Counted from the stretch's first letter, positions 27,177 through 36,667 are shown. The stretch is 64,000 nt of DNA from Bacteroides fragilis (GCF_019583405.1 NZ_SZUU01000007.1:210722-274721); one strand, 5' to 3'. The notes: generated from the letters alone by a model not told the origin. Numbers and translations: made by a program.

Positions 27177-28196
27177 ATGATAAAGGAGCAGGTAAAATCA
27201 TTATGGAAACTTTGTTTCGATGATAGCGAAGCATTCATCGAACTTTATTTCCGGCTTCGTTACAATAACGAAGTCAACTTAGCCATTCAAAGTGGCGAAG
27301 AAGTGATTGCTGCGCTCCAAATGCTCCCTTATCCCATGACATTCTGCAATAAAATAGTACCTACTTCGTATATCTCCGGTGCGTGTACGCATCCCGATTA
27401 CCGTGCGAAAGGAGTGATGCGGGAGTTATTATCACAGAGTTTTGCCCGCATGCTCCGTAACGGTGTTCTGTTTAGTACATTGATTCCTGCCGAACCCTGG
27501 CTATTTGGTTATTACGCCAAAACAGGCTATACTCCCGCTTTCCGTATCTCCCACAAAGTCTTCTCACTTTCAGAGTTGACCATTGATCCGGAACCGGATA
27601 CCATGATTGAAGAAACAACGGAATATCAGGAAGATTATTATCAATATCTGACCGGCAAGCTATCCGAACGTACCTGTTGTTTGCAACATACGTCTACAGA
27701 TTTTAAAGTAGTCCTTGCCGATCTTGCCTTGACACAAAATGCCGTTCTCATTGCCCGGAAGGATAATCGAGTAACGGGTATAGCTGTTGTCTATAAACAC
27801 GATGATAGTTCGTATATCAACGAGTTGTTTGCTGACAATGAAGCTGTCCGGGCACAATTACTCTACCGGGCCGGACTAAGAAACGGCACTGAACGGATTA
27901 TTCTTCAACTTCCCCCTGTAGAATCCCTGCCAAGTGTCCCATTAGGAATGGCACGCATCATTGATGCCCGGGCAGTTCTTCAGCTCTATGCAGCTGGTTG
28001 TCCCGAAGTGGAAATGAATATCGAACTGACTGACGAACAGCTTTCGGTCAATAACGGCTATTACTATCTCTGCAAAGGAAAATGTATGACCAGTGAAGTC
28101 CGCTTACCCGGAGTACATACCCGAATGACCATTACCGAATTATCGGAAAAGATACTGGGTGAAATGCAACCGTATATGAGCTTGATGATGAATTAA
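27177..28196 (+). CDS. GNAT family N-acetyltransferase
   Basis: 339 residues. The acetyl-CoA-binding block is TSYISGACTHPDYRAKGVMRELLSQSFARM (Gly-x-x-x after the TDPDYRGKG-type signature), followed by GYYAKTGYTPAFR. The long C-terminal part with LYAAGCPEVEMNIELTDEQLSVNNGYYYL resembles the sterol-carrier-like domain of Eis-type acetyltransferases. Substrate unknown. Probably co-transcribed with the DUF2156 gene. Confidence 0.82.
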   Translation: MIKEQVKSLWKLCFDDSEAFIELYFRLRYNNEVNLAIQSGEEVIAALQMLPYPMTFCNKIVPTSYISGACTHPDYRAKGVMRELLSQSFARMLRNGVLFSTLIPAEPWLFGYYAKTGYTPAFRISHKVFSLSELTIDPEPDTMIEETTEYQEDYYQYLTGKLSERTCCLQHTSTDFKVVLADLALTQNAVLIARKDNRVTGIAVVYKHDDSSYINELFADNEAVRAQLLYRAGLRNGTERIILQLPPVESLPSVPLGMARIIDARAVLQLYAAGCPEVEMNIELTDEQLSVNNGYYYLCKGKCMTSEVRLPGVHTRMTITELSEKILGEMQPYMSLMMN

Positions 28197-28289
28197 AGTT
28201 CTCCGTTCTTTTCATTATAGATTACGCAAAACACTGACACACAAATATATACTTTTTCGGAAGAACAATTGTCTTAATCCGGTAAGTTG

Positions 28290-30203
28290 TTATAAATCAA
28301 ATGCAAAATATTGTCTTCCATTTTTATAAATAAAGACCTGCTCTTCGCGTCCCTTTGTGCGATTCCTCAACCATAGCAGAGCATTTTGTGGCACCAGAAA
28401 ATCAATTTCCCTTTCTGTAGCCACCTTGCTGCCTAACGACTTCCATCCATTTATTCCGTCCTGATAGAATAACTCATAATTATCCCCGGGCCAAATGTAA
28501 TTATCATCGTTACGCGGAGAAAAAACAATTCTTTCGATCAGCGTACTTTCCCCCAAATCATAGGCCAGATAACAAGATGTATCACGTGCCTGAAAATAAG
28601 TCAGTATATTACCATCTGTAACATACTCTAATTTAGCAATCGGTTCTATACTGTTTATCCTCCTCAACCGAACCTTCTCCTTACATAATGAATCCTTAAA
28701 CAGTGCCAGTTCCGCCAACTCCATTCTTTTCCCTATCGGAGCAACATAACGAACATATCTATACTTCTTTCTTAGAAGCGGAGTCAACACACAATAATTA
28801 GTGGTAAGCGTATCCTCAAATTGCCATAACAGATCCGCCTGCATAAATGACAAATCATCAGCTGCTTCAAATTTTGCCCCTATGATAGCTCGATAAGCCC
28901 ATTCCGCAATCGTCTTTTGCTGAGGCATTTTCCGCTTTAATATAGCTTCCTCCATCAAATCGATATTGGGTTTCAACAAAACAAACCCACCCCCCGTTTT
29001 AGATATAAACGGATATCCTGCCGGATACAGTTTTCCTCCATCTCCCTGATAAAGAGTCTGATAAATCACATCGGGTTCTATATCCCGGAAAGTAACCTTA
29101 CCAGCATTACCAAGTGCCATATCTATAGGAATCCATCCGCCGGGACTAAATATCCCTAAGTAGATATATTGCTCTCCAGACATTTGTATCGGTATTGTCG
29201 TATCATTACTTCCAAAATATTCAGATGTCACATCTTTCACAAATCTATTTCTAAACACAGGATACAACCGTTTATTGCCCGAAATCCCGGAGATTTTCTC
29301 AGGTTGTACGCCAAAACAATAGCGATACACCTTCCCCTTTTTCCTTCCGTCATGCCGTAAGGTATCACGTGACGCTTCAAACTCATTAAATCCGAATTGA
29401 AGAAAAGTTCCCGTTGTGTCACGCAACATCGTCCAACAATGATAATGTTGATAATCGGGTGAATAAACAAAATAGTCGGTCGCAACAGGAATTCCACAAG
29501 CACGCATAGCATATATTGTCAGGTCGCATGCTTCACGACAATAACCAATCCGGTTATGATAAAGAAAAACAGCATTCAAGTGAGGTACCCGAAAATCAGT
29601 ATTGTAGATGTAATACAGCTTTCTCAGTTTCCCGTCAATGATCTTAGAAGCTTCAATAACATCATCCCCCTTATAAAGAGAATCGAGTAGAGCTCCATAA
29701 TCTTCATAATACAATTTACGCCAATCCGATAAAGGTTCATCGGCTATTCTGTAAGGTAATATCAGTTCGCAAAAATCATCGAACGGCAAATTTCTATTCC
29801 AAGGATATTTCCTCCAAACTTCAAAAGCCAGGTCTATATTATCTATCAAATATTCCGCTGTTATCACTTGGGCGTCATATATCTTGGAGAGAGAGGCAAA
29901 GGAAATTCTGTTCCATTTATTCTTCTCCCTTTTAGATATAGAACGCCCTTCACAAACCCCAACTAATAAATGGTGAATAGAATCAAGTTCATTTCCTTCA
30001 TAAGAATACCATCCCGGCATATTACGAATTAAAAAACGAGCTGCCTCCAATTTTTCCGGATCAGTTCTATAATGTTCTAATACCTTTTCAAGCTCCACGC
30101 GATTATCGCCGGCAAATTCCAAAGCATATTCCAACCGCCTATCTTTCTCCGATTGACAAGCTGCCAAAGTTAAAACTAACAGGATAAACAATACATATTT
30201 CAT
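28290..30203 (-). CDS. Transglutaminase-like domain lipoprotein
   Basis: 637 residues. Lipoprotein signal (LVLTLAACQS). A helical N-terminal part, then a transglutaminase-like core with Cys222 in GYCREACDL and His255 in YQHYHCW. The C-terminal ~150 residues (CYLAYDLGESTLIERIVFSPRNDDNYIWPGDNYELFYQDG...GWKSLG) look like a discoidin/F5-8C-type beta-sandwich. It is the last gene of the accessory island, 109 bases after a beta-propeller lipoprotein. A surface protease or amidase role is plausible. Confidence 0.75.
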   Translation of the reverse strand: MKYVLFILLVLTLAACQSEKDRRLEYALEFAGDNRVELEKVLEHYRTDPEKLEAARFLIRNMPGWYSYEGNELDSIHHLLVGVCEGRSISKREKNKWNRISFASLSKIYDAQVITAEYLIDNIDLAFEVWRKYPWNRNLPFDDFCELILPYRIADEPLSDWRKLYYEDYGALLDSLYKGDDVIEASKIIDGKLRKLYYIYNTDFRVPHLNAVFLYHNRIGYCREACDLTIYAMRACGIPVATDYFVYSPDYQHYHCWTMLRDTTGTFLQFGFNEFEASRDTLRHDGRKKGKVYRYCFGVQPEKISGISGNKRLYPVFRNRFVKDVTSEYFGSNDTTIPIQMSGEQYIYLGIFSPGGWIPIDMALGNAGKVTFRDIEPDVIYQTLYQGDGGKLYPAGYPFISKTGGGFVLLKPNIDLMEEAILKRKMPQQKTIAEWAYRAIIGAKFEAADDLSFMQADLLWQFEDTLTTNYCVLTPLLRKKYRYVRYVAPIGKRMELAELALFKDSLCKEKVRLRRINSIEPIAKLEYVTDGNILTYFQARDTSCYLAYDLGESTLIERIVFSPRNDDNYIWPGDNYELFYQDGINGWKSLGSKVATEREIDFLVPQNALLWLRNRTKGREEQVFIYKNGRQYFAFDL

Positions 30204-30311
30204 AGTTAAAACAAATGCTTATTTTCTATTCAGACTTATTCTTTCTAAAATATTCATGTTTTAGGATTGAATTTGACATCGGAGGCAATCCTATTATTTT
30301 AGTTGATGAAT

Positions 30312-31433
30312 TCATAAGCCTGTGTTAGGAACCAAGAAATCATCCAGGTCTAAATAAAGCACGTCATCTATTTGGGGATTTGTCACATATAATCTATTTC
30401 GGATAGGATCTATCCACATCTGCCCAATGCTATAATCCGTCTCTATTTTTTGTACCAGATTCCCATCCCAATCATATACATGAATGATATTCATGTGTGG
30501 AGTCTCAAAACGTTCCCAACGCTCTTTTCCCCAATATACTGCATATATGTAATTGTCATCTGCCTGAACCCTTGTAAAATACGACTTTATTTTTTCATCA
30601 CTTTTAAAAACAGAAAAGTCCGGTTCACCTTCCAAACGATAGCCGCTCACATGACCTGTTTCAAGATCCAGAATATTCAATTGCGCAAGATGAACCATAG
30701 CTTGCACCACTTTAGTTCCATCCGGTTTAATGGCATCATTCGAGTAGAAAAAAGACTCCGGCAGAATGGAAGCTTCATCATTCCTTATCGACTTCTTATA
30801 GCTTGAAAAGCTCTTCAGCAACTTATTCGTGTCAAGTGTCCGTTTTTGATAAGCGGGCAAAGTAGCTTCTTTATCATTAAGCGGGAACGACTGTAACTCT
30901 GTAATTAATGTATTTTCATCCTTTAGAAACATCAAATAGTATGGAGCACCTCCATTCTCCTCTCTCCAGGGATAGGAGATTTGCTTATCCATAACAGTGG
31001 TGTCCCGCTTGATCGACTGAGTTATATTCCAGATAAATAGCTTCTCTTCATTAGGAGCGAACAGTAGAGTTTTCAGATCCCCTTTTTCTTTAAAGAAATG
31101 AAAAATCGGACCCAAAGCGGCAACTTCCCCAGGACCACTTCCTCTATAACAAAAAGTGCCTATTTCTTTTCCGGTGTCTATATTAAATATATTATAAAAG
31201 CGATCCGGCAATTTAGGATTCATAAAAAACATCAGTGAGTCGTATGTGGATAGCCATCCAAAATTCGCTCCATCCAATGGAAGTATTTTCAATGTAGCTT
31301 TCTTCGTGTCTTTGATACTATCTTCAATCGTTTGAATTTTACCATTGAAGTATGCGGTGTCATCATTTTCATGACAACTAACGCAAATATTCAATATTAG
31401 TGCAAGACTAAATATCACTTTAATGATATGCAT
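30312..31433 (-). CDS. TolB-like/BF3164-type beta-propeller lipoprotein (copy 1)
   Basis: 373 residues, lipoprotein signal (LALILNICVSCHEN). The sequence is built of beta-propeller blades, with GSGPGEVAALGPIFHF near residue 100 and VYDWDGNLVQKIETDY near the C-terminus. Similar proteins are named 6-bladed beta-propeller or TolB-like (PF15869/PF17170) in Bacteroides; their role is unknown, presumably binding on the envelope surface. It follows an NVEALA peptide gene by 181 bases. Confidence 0.8.
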   Translation of the reverse strand: MHIIKVIFSLALILNICVSCHENDDTAYFNGKIQTIEDSIKDTKKATLKILPLDGANFGWLSTYDSLMFFMNPKLPDRFYNIFNIDTGKEIGTFCYRGSGPGEVAALGPIFHFFKEKGDLKTLLFAPNEEKLFIWNITQSIKRDTTVMDKQISYPWREENGGAPYYLMFLKDENTLITELQSFPLNDKEATLPAYQKRTLDTNKLLKSFSSYKKSIRNDEASILPESFFYSNDAIKPDGTKVVQAMVHLAQLNILDLETGHVSGYRLEGEPDFSVFKSDEKIKSYFTRVQADDNYIYAVYWGKERWERFETPHMNIIHVYDWDGNLVQKIETDYSIGQMWIDPIRNRLYVTNPQIDDVLYLDLDDFLVPNTGL

Positions 31434-31614
31434 ATTTTTAATTTAGTTTATATTGTGATTATTATTTGAAACAAAATAAATCAGTAGCTCTTCCAACTGT
31501 TTTTTTATCTCAAAAATAGATGTGATTTTCTCGTGCCTCTATTTGAACGAAATTTATAGGGAAGCAAGAAACCAATATCTACTTTTGAGATAATTATCTA
31601 ACTAAAGACCAACT

Positions 31615-31923
31615 TTATTTAGTACACCGATCCTGCTTATTATCATCATACCACCCAGACTCCATTGAAGATGGACATGGATAGATTGTATTTTTATCAG
31701 TTTTACTATCGCAAAAATATTTATAACCTCTTTTTGTACTCCAAGTATCTTCCAAATAACAATAGCCGGCATTAGTTCCTTCGCCATCAGCCAATGCTTC
31801 TACATTTGCCATAGCTACATCTGACAACTGGATTGCTTTTTGTGTTTTATACACATTATAACCAGTAAACGACAGAACCATCACTGCGACGAACGCAATC
31901 GTAATTTTCATTCTTGTTTTCAT
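31615..31923 (-). CDS. NVEALA family secreted peptide, 102 residues
   Basis: N-terminal membrane-type leader (MKTRMKITIAFVAVMVLSFTGYNVYK), a conserved block ending ANVEALA at residues 40-45, then a polar tail with four cysteines (Cys55, 71, 83, 100). NVEALA proteins (PF14055) are short Bacteroides proteins of unknown function. A cleavage after the motif would leave a ~55-residue cysteine-containing peptide. Its 5' part and the 150 bases upstream are almost identical to the NVEALA gene at 35134-35400. Confidence 0.85.
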   Translation of the reverse strand: MKTRMKITIAFVAVMVLSFTGYNVYKTQKAIQLSDVAMANVEALADGEGTNAGYCYLEDTWSTKRGYKYFCDSKTDKNTIYPCPSSMESGWYDDNKQDRCTK

Positions 31924-32056
31924 TTTATTTTCTTACTTTAGTTGATTATCTTTTTATTTATTCCGCTTATCATTTCCACGGAAAAGCAACCCAATTGCCT
32001 TCTAAAGCAAACTTTTTCCATAGGCTAACGTTCTCCATAATTTTTAAGATTAACTA

Positions 32057-32365
32057 TTAGTTTTCTTTATCAACTGCATTACCCCGAATCTTCAAACGTA
32101 TTGGAGAGGTGGAAGTATTACAATATACAGTAATGGTCTTCTCAAAATGTTCGGGATGCTCTGCACGGTAAGTAACCTGAATATCGGCAGATTTCCCCGA
32201 AGACACAGGCTCCTTGCTATAAGCAAGATGTACACCCACACGAAGTATTTATGTCCTCGATAATCAGAAGATGATTGCCAAGATTCCGCAAACTAAAAGT
32301 AGCGGTCTGGGGAGTTTTCCAATCAAAATCGCCCATTTCATCGATAAAAGTCGGATAAAGGAATC
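32057..32365 (-). pseudogene. Broken third copy of the thioredoxin-like/DUF1573 lipoprotein
   Basis: Close DNA match to 35535-36050 with two lesions. A 210-bp in-frame deletion is bounded by the 9-bp repeat TTTCATCGA. It removes about 70 residues between the thioredoxin part and DUF1573. A 2-bp deletion just after the CGCTS motif near 32228 puts a TAG in frame. The N-terminal half beyond 32365 is unrelated to the parent. The 61-residue ORF 32057-32239 is only the C-terminal remnant. Not expected to give a working protein. Confidence 0.85.
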
Positions 32366-32584
32366 AGCCCTTCGTCAATCAATGTCTATACACATACATC
32401 AATACATGAGACTGCACTATCCAGAGGAGAGAATCAAGTTTAGCATTCTATTTAGAAAGCGTTTGAATTCTTCTTCCGGTATCTCTTTATTGATTTTTAA
32501 GTTTAACCTTTTCATTGATTCCCATCTTGGTTCTATTTCGCTAACTTACTAACAGACAATCATACCTTCTCATACCCCTAATAC

Positions 32585-33685
32585 TCATCTTAATCTCAAA
32601 AGACTAAGTATCGCAGTTTGCTCATTTATCTCCTGTTGCTGATAAGCGGACGGAAATGCATCATCCGGAAATTCATCCGTATAAACTGTGACAAATGTAT
32701 TAGGGATATTAGATGAAACCGGACGTCCCATTTCCGAATATCCCGGAATATCCATCTTGGTCAAATTTCCTTGCTCTATCCGTCCATCCTTCTTAAAATA
32801 GACAGACCACATCCCTTTATTGGGTGAATTAAAAGACCAAAGAGAGAAAACAAGATTCTTCCCATCCACCGTGAAAAGACTGTATGTACACTCCTCTTTC
32901 GTCTCGTACAATTCCCGGTCCGAGCAGTGAAAATCCGCCAACATAGGCAAATTAGACTTCTGCCTCATGGTTCTTATCACTGTATCATTCACAGCATCAT
33001 ATTGATAATAGCTTCCATCCACCGGATTATAGATTTTTATGGTTCCATCCTCTTGAGCACACAGTGTATTCCATGCAGAATGCACATAAGGAATCCCCTT
33101 TTCATATTCCAATAAGTTCTTCACTCTTCTCCCTTTCTGATCCAGAATCCAAAGTCCCTTACAGTTTTCATCTTCAGAAGGACGATGGCAGAGAAAACGG
33201 CCATCCGGCAACTCAACAACATCATTGAAAACAAGAGAATAAGGGAAGCTCAACGAATGAAGAAATTTTCCATCAAAACCGTAAGAATAAATAGTCCGTT
33301 TACTCATATCACAGACATAAACACAATCCTTTCCCACGAAAAAAGAGTCCATCTCTCTATACTCTCCCGGTCCCTCACCCCGCTGACCAATCGCATTCAA
33401 AAAAGTACCATTCTTGCTAAATCGAAATGCCATTTCTTGCTTTCTATCCGAAATGTAATAACAAGAATCTTTTGAAATTACATTATCGACCATACCCCAA
33501 AAATAAGGAGAAGGTAATTGCAGCCTGACAGACTCAATGGTGTCCACCAATACAGACATCGGCAGATATGGATTAGAAATAGACAGATCAACGGTCATTT
33601 CAAATCCCTTATCAACCTGTTTCCGACAAGATGAAACACAATATATAAACAATATTCCCACCACAATTAAACTGAAATTTTTCAT
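32585..33685 (-). CDS. 6-bladed beta-propeller lipoprotein (copy 2)
   Basis: 366 residues starting MKNFSLIVVGILFIYCVSSCRKQ, a lipoprotein signal. The propeller signature GQRGEGPGEYREMDSFFVG is at about residue 95. The frame is open to 33724, but those extra residues (MAVFTGYNFYI) resemble an NVEALA leader remnant, so 33685 is used. It is the most divergent of the four propellers in the island. Function unknown; presumed surface binding. Confidence 0.82.
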   Translation of the reverse strand: MKNFSLIVVGILFIYCVSSCRKQVDKGFEMTVDLSISNPYLPMSVLVDTIESVRLQLPSPYFWGMVDNVISKDSCYYISDRKQEMAFRFSKNGTFLNAIGQRGEGPGEYREMDSFFVGKDCVYVCDMSKRTIYSYGFDGKFLHSLSFPYSLVFNDVVELPDGRFLCHRPSEDENCKGLWILDQKGRRVKNLLEYEKGIPYVHSAWNTLCAQEDGTIKIYNPVDGSYYQYDAVNDTVIRTMRQKSNLPMLADFHCSDRELYETKEECTYSLFTVDGKNLVFSLWSFNSPNKGMWSVYFKKDGRIEQGNLTKMDIPGYSEMGRPVSSNIPNTFVTVYTDEFPDDAFPSAYQQQEINEQTAILSLLRLR

Positions 33686-33744
33686 AATATAAAAATTATA
33701 ACCAGTAAATACCGCCATAACCAAACAAACAATTCTCTTTTTCC

Positions 33745-33872
33745 TCCTATTCTTTTTTTAACCGATAGAGATATAACGAATCTTTCACCACACATAAAAC
33801 GACAAAAGAAGTACTTTTTTCACTATCTGTGAAAACAAATGGAAATATATCGGCAGGAAGACTAAATCCATA
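33745..33872 (-). pseudogene. C-terminal remnant of the membrane-anchored protein at 37146-37628
   Basis: Read on the minus strand, this gap encodes LPADIFPFVFTDSEKSTS, then FVVLCVVKDSLYLYRLKKE and a stop. This matches the last ~40 residues of the protein at 37146-37628 (LSADAFPFILIDSEEDAS.., VVKDSLYRYRLKRE). The DNA match continues into the downstream ~40 bases in both places. No start codon or N-terminal part remains. Confidence 0.75.
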
Positions 33873-33886
33873 TATGGTGTGAATCA

Positions 33887-34963
33887 TTAATCTAGCGCAT
33901 AACATATTATTTTCCATCCACTTGAACTATTTTTCACAGCAGCAAACAAACTCTGTTGGGTACTATCCACTGCAATATAATAAGCATCAGTATCTAACGA
34001 ATATTTCTTAATCGGATTACCATCCCAGTCAAAAACCAATACGGTATCTGATTTTCGGTTGTTTTCGTACATTTTTTTATCAGAGTACAAAGCATAAACA
34101 TACTTAGAGGTAGCGCTAAGATCTATATAACCCGTCTGAGTATTTTCTGTTAGATCGACATAATAAATTCCTTCTTCATTAACGGGTTTGTTGATTGGAT
34201 CTCCCAACCTCAACGATTTTATCAACTCAATTTTATTGTTTACTATTTCAAAAAAGTCTATGTTGGACGAGAAGTTAATTGAACCGGCAAATGTATGTTT
34301 CTCAGGGTTCATAACTAAATTTCCTTGATTAGAAAGATATCTGGTGTATGTTTGAAAAGCGCTATCCGCAGCATTATACACATCCACACCGTAATCCAGC
34401 ACACTGTCATTTTTGTTGAATAACAGATATTGGTAACGGGATTTATATGTCCCGGCACACAAAAAAGTCGTATCGTCTATCGCTATGAGCCTTGAAATCT
34501 GTGCCTCCGGAATTTTATATTGCGCCAGACGTACCGGTGAACCATCCTTCTTGCGACTGTTGCGTAAAGAGTCAAGACTGTATTTCATCACAATGCGTAC
34601 TTGGTCATCAAAAACAGTGAAACCGCTTTCCGTTAAGTAGCCATAACAGGGTGAAGGCAACTCAGCCGGCCCCTGTCCGATAGTCCCAAAACGAGCGATA
34701 TATTCACCTGATTTTTTGTCAAACAGCGTATAGCAACATCCCGAGTGATAGTCATTAGCTATGAGATTCTTTCCATCACAACTTAATCCCTCTATTATTG
34801 CTATAGAATCTTCATTAACATAAAAGTCCTTCTTTTGAGACAGAGATTGGGATTCAGAAAACAATTCCAGAACTGTATGGGATTTCTCTTTTTTGCATCC
34901 CCCCAAGATACACATAGATGATAATAGAAGTAGAGTGACGCATAAATACGGTCGTTTGATCAT
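33887..34963 (-). CDS. TolB-like/BF3164-type beta-propeller lipoprotein (copy 3)
   Basis: 358 residues, lipoprotein signal MIKRPYLCVTLLLLSSMCILGGCKKE. Propeller repeats with FGTIGQGPAELPSPCYGYL near residue 95 and VLVFDWDGNPIKKYSLD near the end, matching copies 1 and 4. It follows the NVEALA gene at 35134-35400 by 170 bases, the same arrangement as copy 1. Function unknown; presumed envelope binding protein. Confidence 0.82.
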   Translation of the reverse strand: MIKRPYLCVTLLLLSSMCILGGCKKEKSHTVLELFSESQSLSQKKDFYVNEDSIAIIEGLSCDGKNLIANDYHSGCCYTLFDKKSGEYIARFGTIGQGPAELPSPCYGYLTESGFTVFDDQVRIVMKYSLDSLRNSRKKDGSPVRLAQYKIPEAQISRLIAIDDTTFLCAGTYKSRYQYLLFNKNDSVLDYGVDVYNAADSAFQTYTRYLSNQGNLVMNPEKHTFAGSINFSSNIDFFEIVNNKIELIKSLRLGDPINKPVNEEGIYYVDLTENTQTGYIDLSATSKYVYALYSDKKMYENNRKSDTVLVFDWDGNPIKKYSLDTDAYYIAVDSTQQSLFAAVKNSSSGWKIICYALD

Positions 34964-35133
34964 GGTTCAATATTATTAAATGTTTTTTATAATGGAATAT
35001 ATCAATTCGATATATCCCATTACGATATGAAGCTTTTCTCTTTCTAAACTATTGCTTACATCTATTCTTTAATTTTATAGTTAGTATTTTGTGGATACAA
35101 ACTAAAGACAGATATATTGTGCAACCATTTGTT

Positions 35134-35400
35134 CTAATTAATACATGGAGAATTTAATCTAATTCCCTTGATGACAGTCGTGGTACCATTAGGTAATATA
35201 ACCTTCATACAATCACCGTAATTACCACAACAATATGTTGTTGAACTACCGCCTTCGCCGGTGTTAGCTAATGCTTCTACATTGGCCATTGCTATATCGG
35301 ATAATAATTTTGTATTCTGTGCTTTATACACATTATATCCAATAAAAGATACTGCTATCACTGCGATGAACGCAATCATTACTTTAACTTTCGTCTTCAT
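35134..35400 (-). CDS. NVEALA family secreted peptide, 88 residues
   Basis: Leader MKTKVKVMIAFIAVIAVSFIGYNVYK, conserved block ending NVEALA at residues 40-45, then a tail with four cysteines (Cys57, 58, 64, 86). The leader is closely related to the peptide at 31615-31923 while the tails differ completely, the usual pattern of a conserved leader with a variable mature part. Upstream is the thioredoxin-like/DUF1573 gene, downstream a propeller lipoprotein. Confidence 0.85.
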   Translation of the reverse strand: MKTKVKVMIAFIAVIAVSFIGYNVYKAQNTKLLSDIAMANVEALANTGEGGSSTTYCCGNYGDCMKVILPNGTTTVIKGIRLNSPCIN

Positions 35401-35534
35401 TTTATTTTCTTACTTTAGTTTATTATCATTTTATTTATTCCGCTTATCATTTCCACGGAAAAGCAATCCAATTGCCTTCTAAATCAAACTTTTTCCATAG
35501 GCTAACATTCTCCATATTTTTTTAAGGTTAACTA

Positions 35535-36380
35535 TTAGTTTTCTTTATCAATCGCATTACCCCGAATCTTCAAACGTATTGGAGAGGTGGGAGTATTACA
35601 ATATACAGTAATGGTCTTCTCAAAATGTTCGGGATGTTCTGCACGGTAAGTAACCTGAATATCGGCAGACTTCCCCGAAGGCACAGGCTCCTTGCTGTAA
35701 GTGACGGATGTACAGCCACACGAAGCATTTACGTCCTCGATAATCAGAAGATGATCGCCAAGATTCCGCAAACTAAAAGTAGCGATCTGAGGAATTTTCC
35801 AATCAAAATCGCCCATTTCATCGAGGTTTTTATCCAAAACCACTTTTGTTTGGGAGGAGGTAGCGACTCCGGTTTGCTGTCCGGTAATAATTTGCAAATA
35901 AAGGTCACGCACCTTTTTATTATGGACAGGATTACCAATCGCAAGCACCTTGTTCTGACTGTTCAAAAGGAAAGTTTGAAAGTTCACATCCGAGGGGAAA
36001 TGATTCAAAGCATCAAAACCTCCCTTTTCATCGATAAAAACCGGATAAAGGAATCGATCTCTCTTCAATAGAAAAGAGATTTCTTTTTTGTTTTTCGGAT
36101 GGAAAGCAAAGAGAAAAGATACCTTTCCATTGGCCATTGTGTCGACCATAGAAATGAAATATTTCCATGTAGGAAGTTGCAATTTGCAACTGGTGCAGCC
36201 CACCGAATCCACGTAAGTCATTATGGTATATTCATTTTGGGGAAACGAATAACCGGCACTGTCCTTTCCCAAAACACTGAATGTCATATCAGCGGGATAG
36301 ACAATCGTTCTACCCTCCCATTCATGGATCAAACGGGATATTTGCTGCTCTTTGGTCTCTTTACATGAGCAAAGTGCCAT
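35535..36380 (-). CDS. Thioredoxin-like + DUF1573 protein, body intact but signal-peptide start frameshifted
   Basis: 281 residues from the first in-frame ATG. N-terminal thioredoxin-like part with CTSC (Cys62, Cys65) and C-terminal DUF1573 domain with the ASCGCTS motif (about 218-224). In the truncated sister copy (39602-39809) the start lies 43 bases further upstream and reads MGRPIKLIGYLCFLMALCSC, a good lipoprotein signal. Here one extra base in that stretch (around 36401) puts the same ATG (36423) out of frame. As written the protein would start at MALCSC with almost no signal. A sequencing error or real loss are both possible. Confidence 0.7.
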   Translation of the reverse strand: MALCSCKETKEQQISRLIHEWEGRTIVYPADMTFSVLGKDSAGYSFPQNEYTIMTYVDSVGCTSCKLQLPTWKYFISMVDTMANGKVSFLFAFHPKNKKEISFLLKRDRFLYPVFIDEKGGFDALNHFPSDVNFQTFLLNSQNKVLAIGNPVHNKKVRDLYLQIITGQQTGVATSSQTKVVLDKNLDEMGDFDWKIPQIATFSLRNLGDHLLIIEDVNASCGCTSVTYSKEPVPSGKSADIQVTYRAEHPEHFEKTITVYCNTPTSPIRLKIRGNAIDKEN

Positions 36381-36422
36381 CAGAAAGCATAAATAGCCGA
36401 TTAAGTTTAATAGGCCGTCCCA

Positions 36423-36650
36423 TTATTCTTCACGGTATACTACCTCAACTTTCAGATATGTGAACGGACAGTCCACAGATCCGTCACCGATACAGGCTAT
36501 ATCTCCATCGGGGAACGACTCTCCTGTAGCCAAAGCCTCCACATTTTGCAATAGCACACCGGCTTCTTGTACCTTTCCTTCTTTTCTCACAGAAACAAGA
36601 CCTATTAGCAATAGCCCGATAAGTCCAATAGTAATTTTTGCGTTTTTCAT
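36423..36650 (-). CDS. Short NVEALA peptide, 75 residues (copy A)
   Basis: MKNAKITIGLIGLLLIGLVSV is a hydrophobic leader, then QNVEALA at residues 35-41 and a tail ATGESFPDG... with two cysteines (53 and 61). It differs from copy B (39809-40036) at three residues (V32L, D50E, I54F). The stop TAA overlaps an ATG (TAATG), which in copy B is the start of the thioredoxin-like gene. A TACCTTTG promoter element is 18 bases before its ATG. Confidence 0.8.
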   Translation of the reverse strand: MKNAKITIGLIGLLLIGLVSVRKEGKVQEAGVLLQNVEALATGESFPDGDIACIGDGSVDCPFTYLKVEVVYREE

Positions 36651-36667
36651 ACTCTATGTTTTTATTG

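Noticed and set aside
33690..33724. A fifth NVEALA peptide upstream of propeller copy 2
   Set aside because: Only a short leader-like piece (FTGYN) remains and it is fused to the propeller frame; no NVEALA motif or tail follows.
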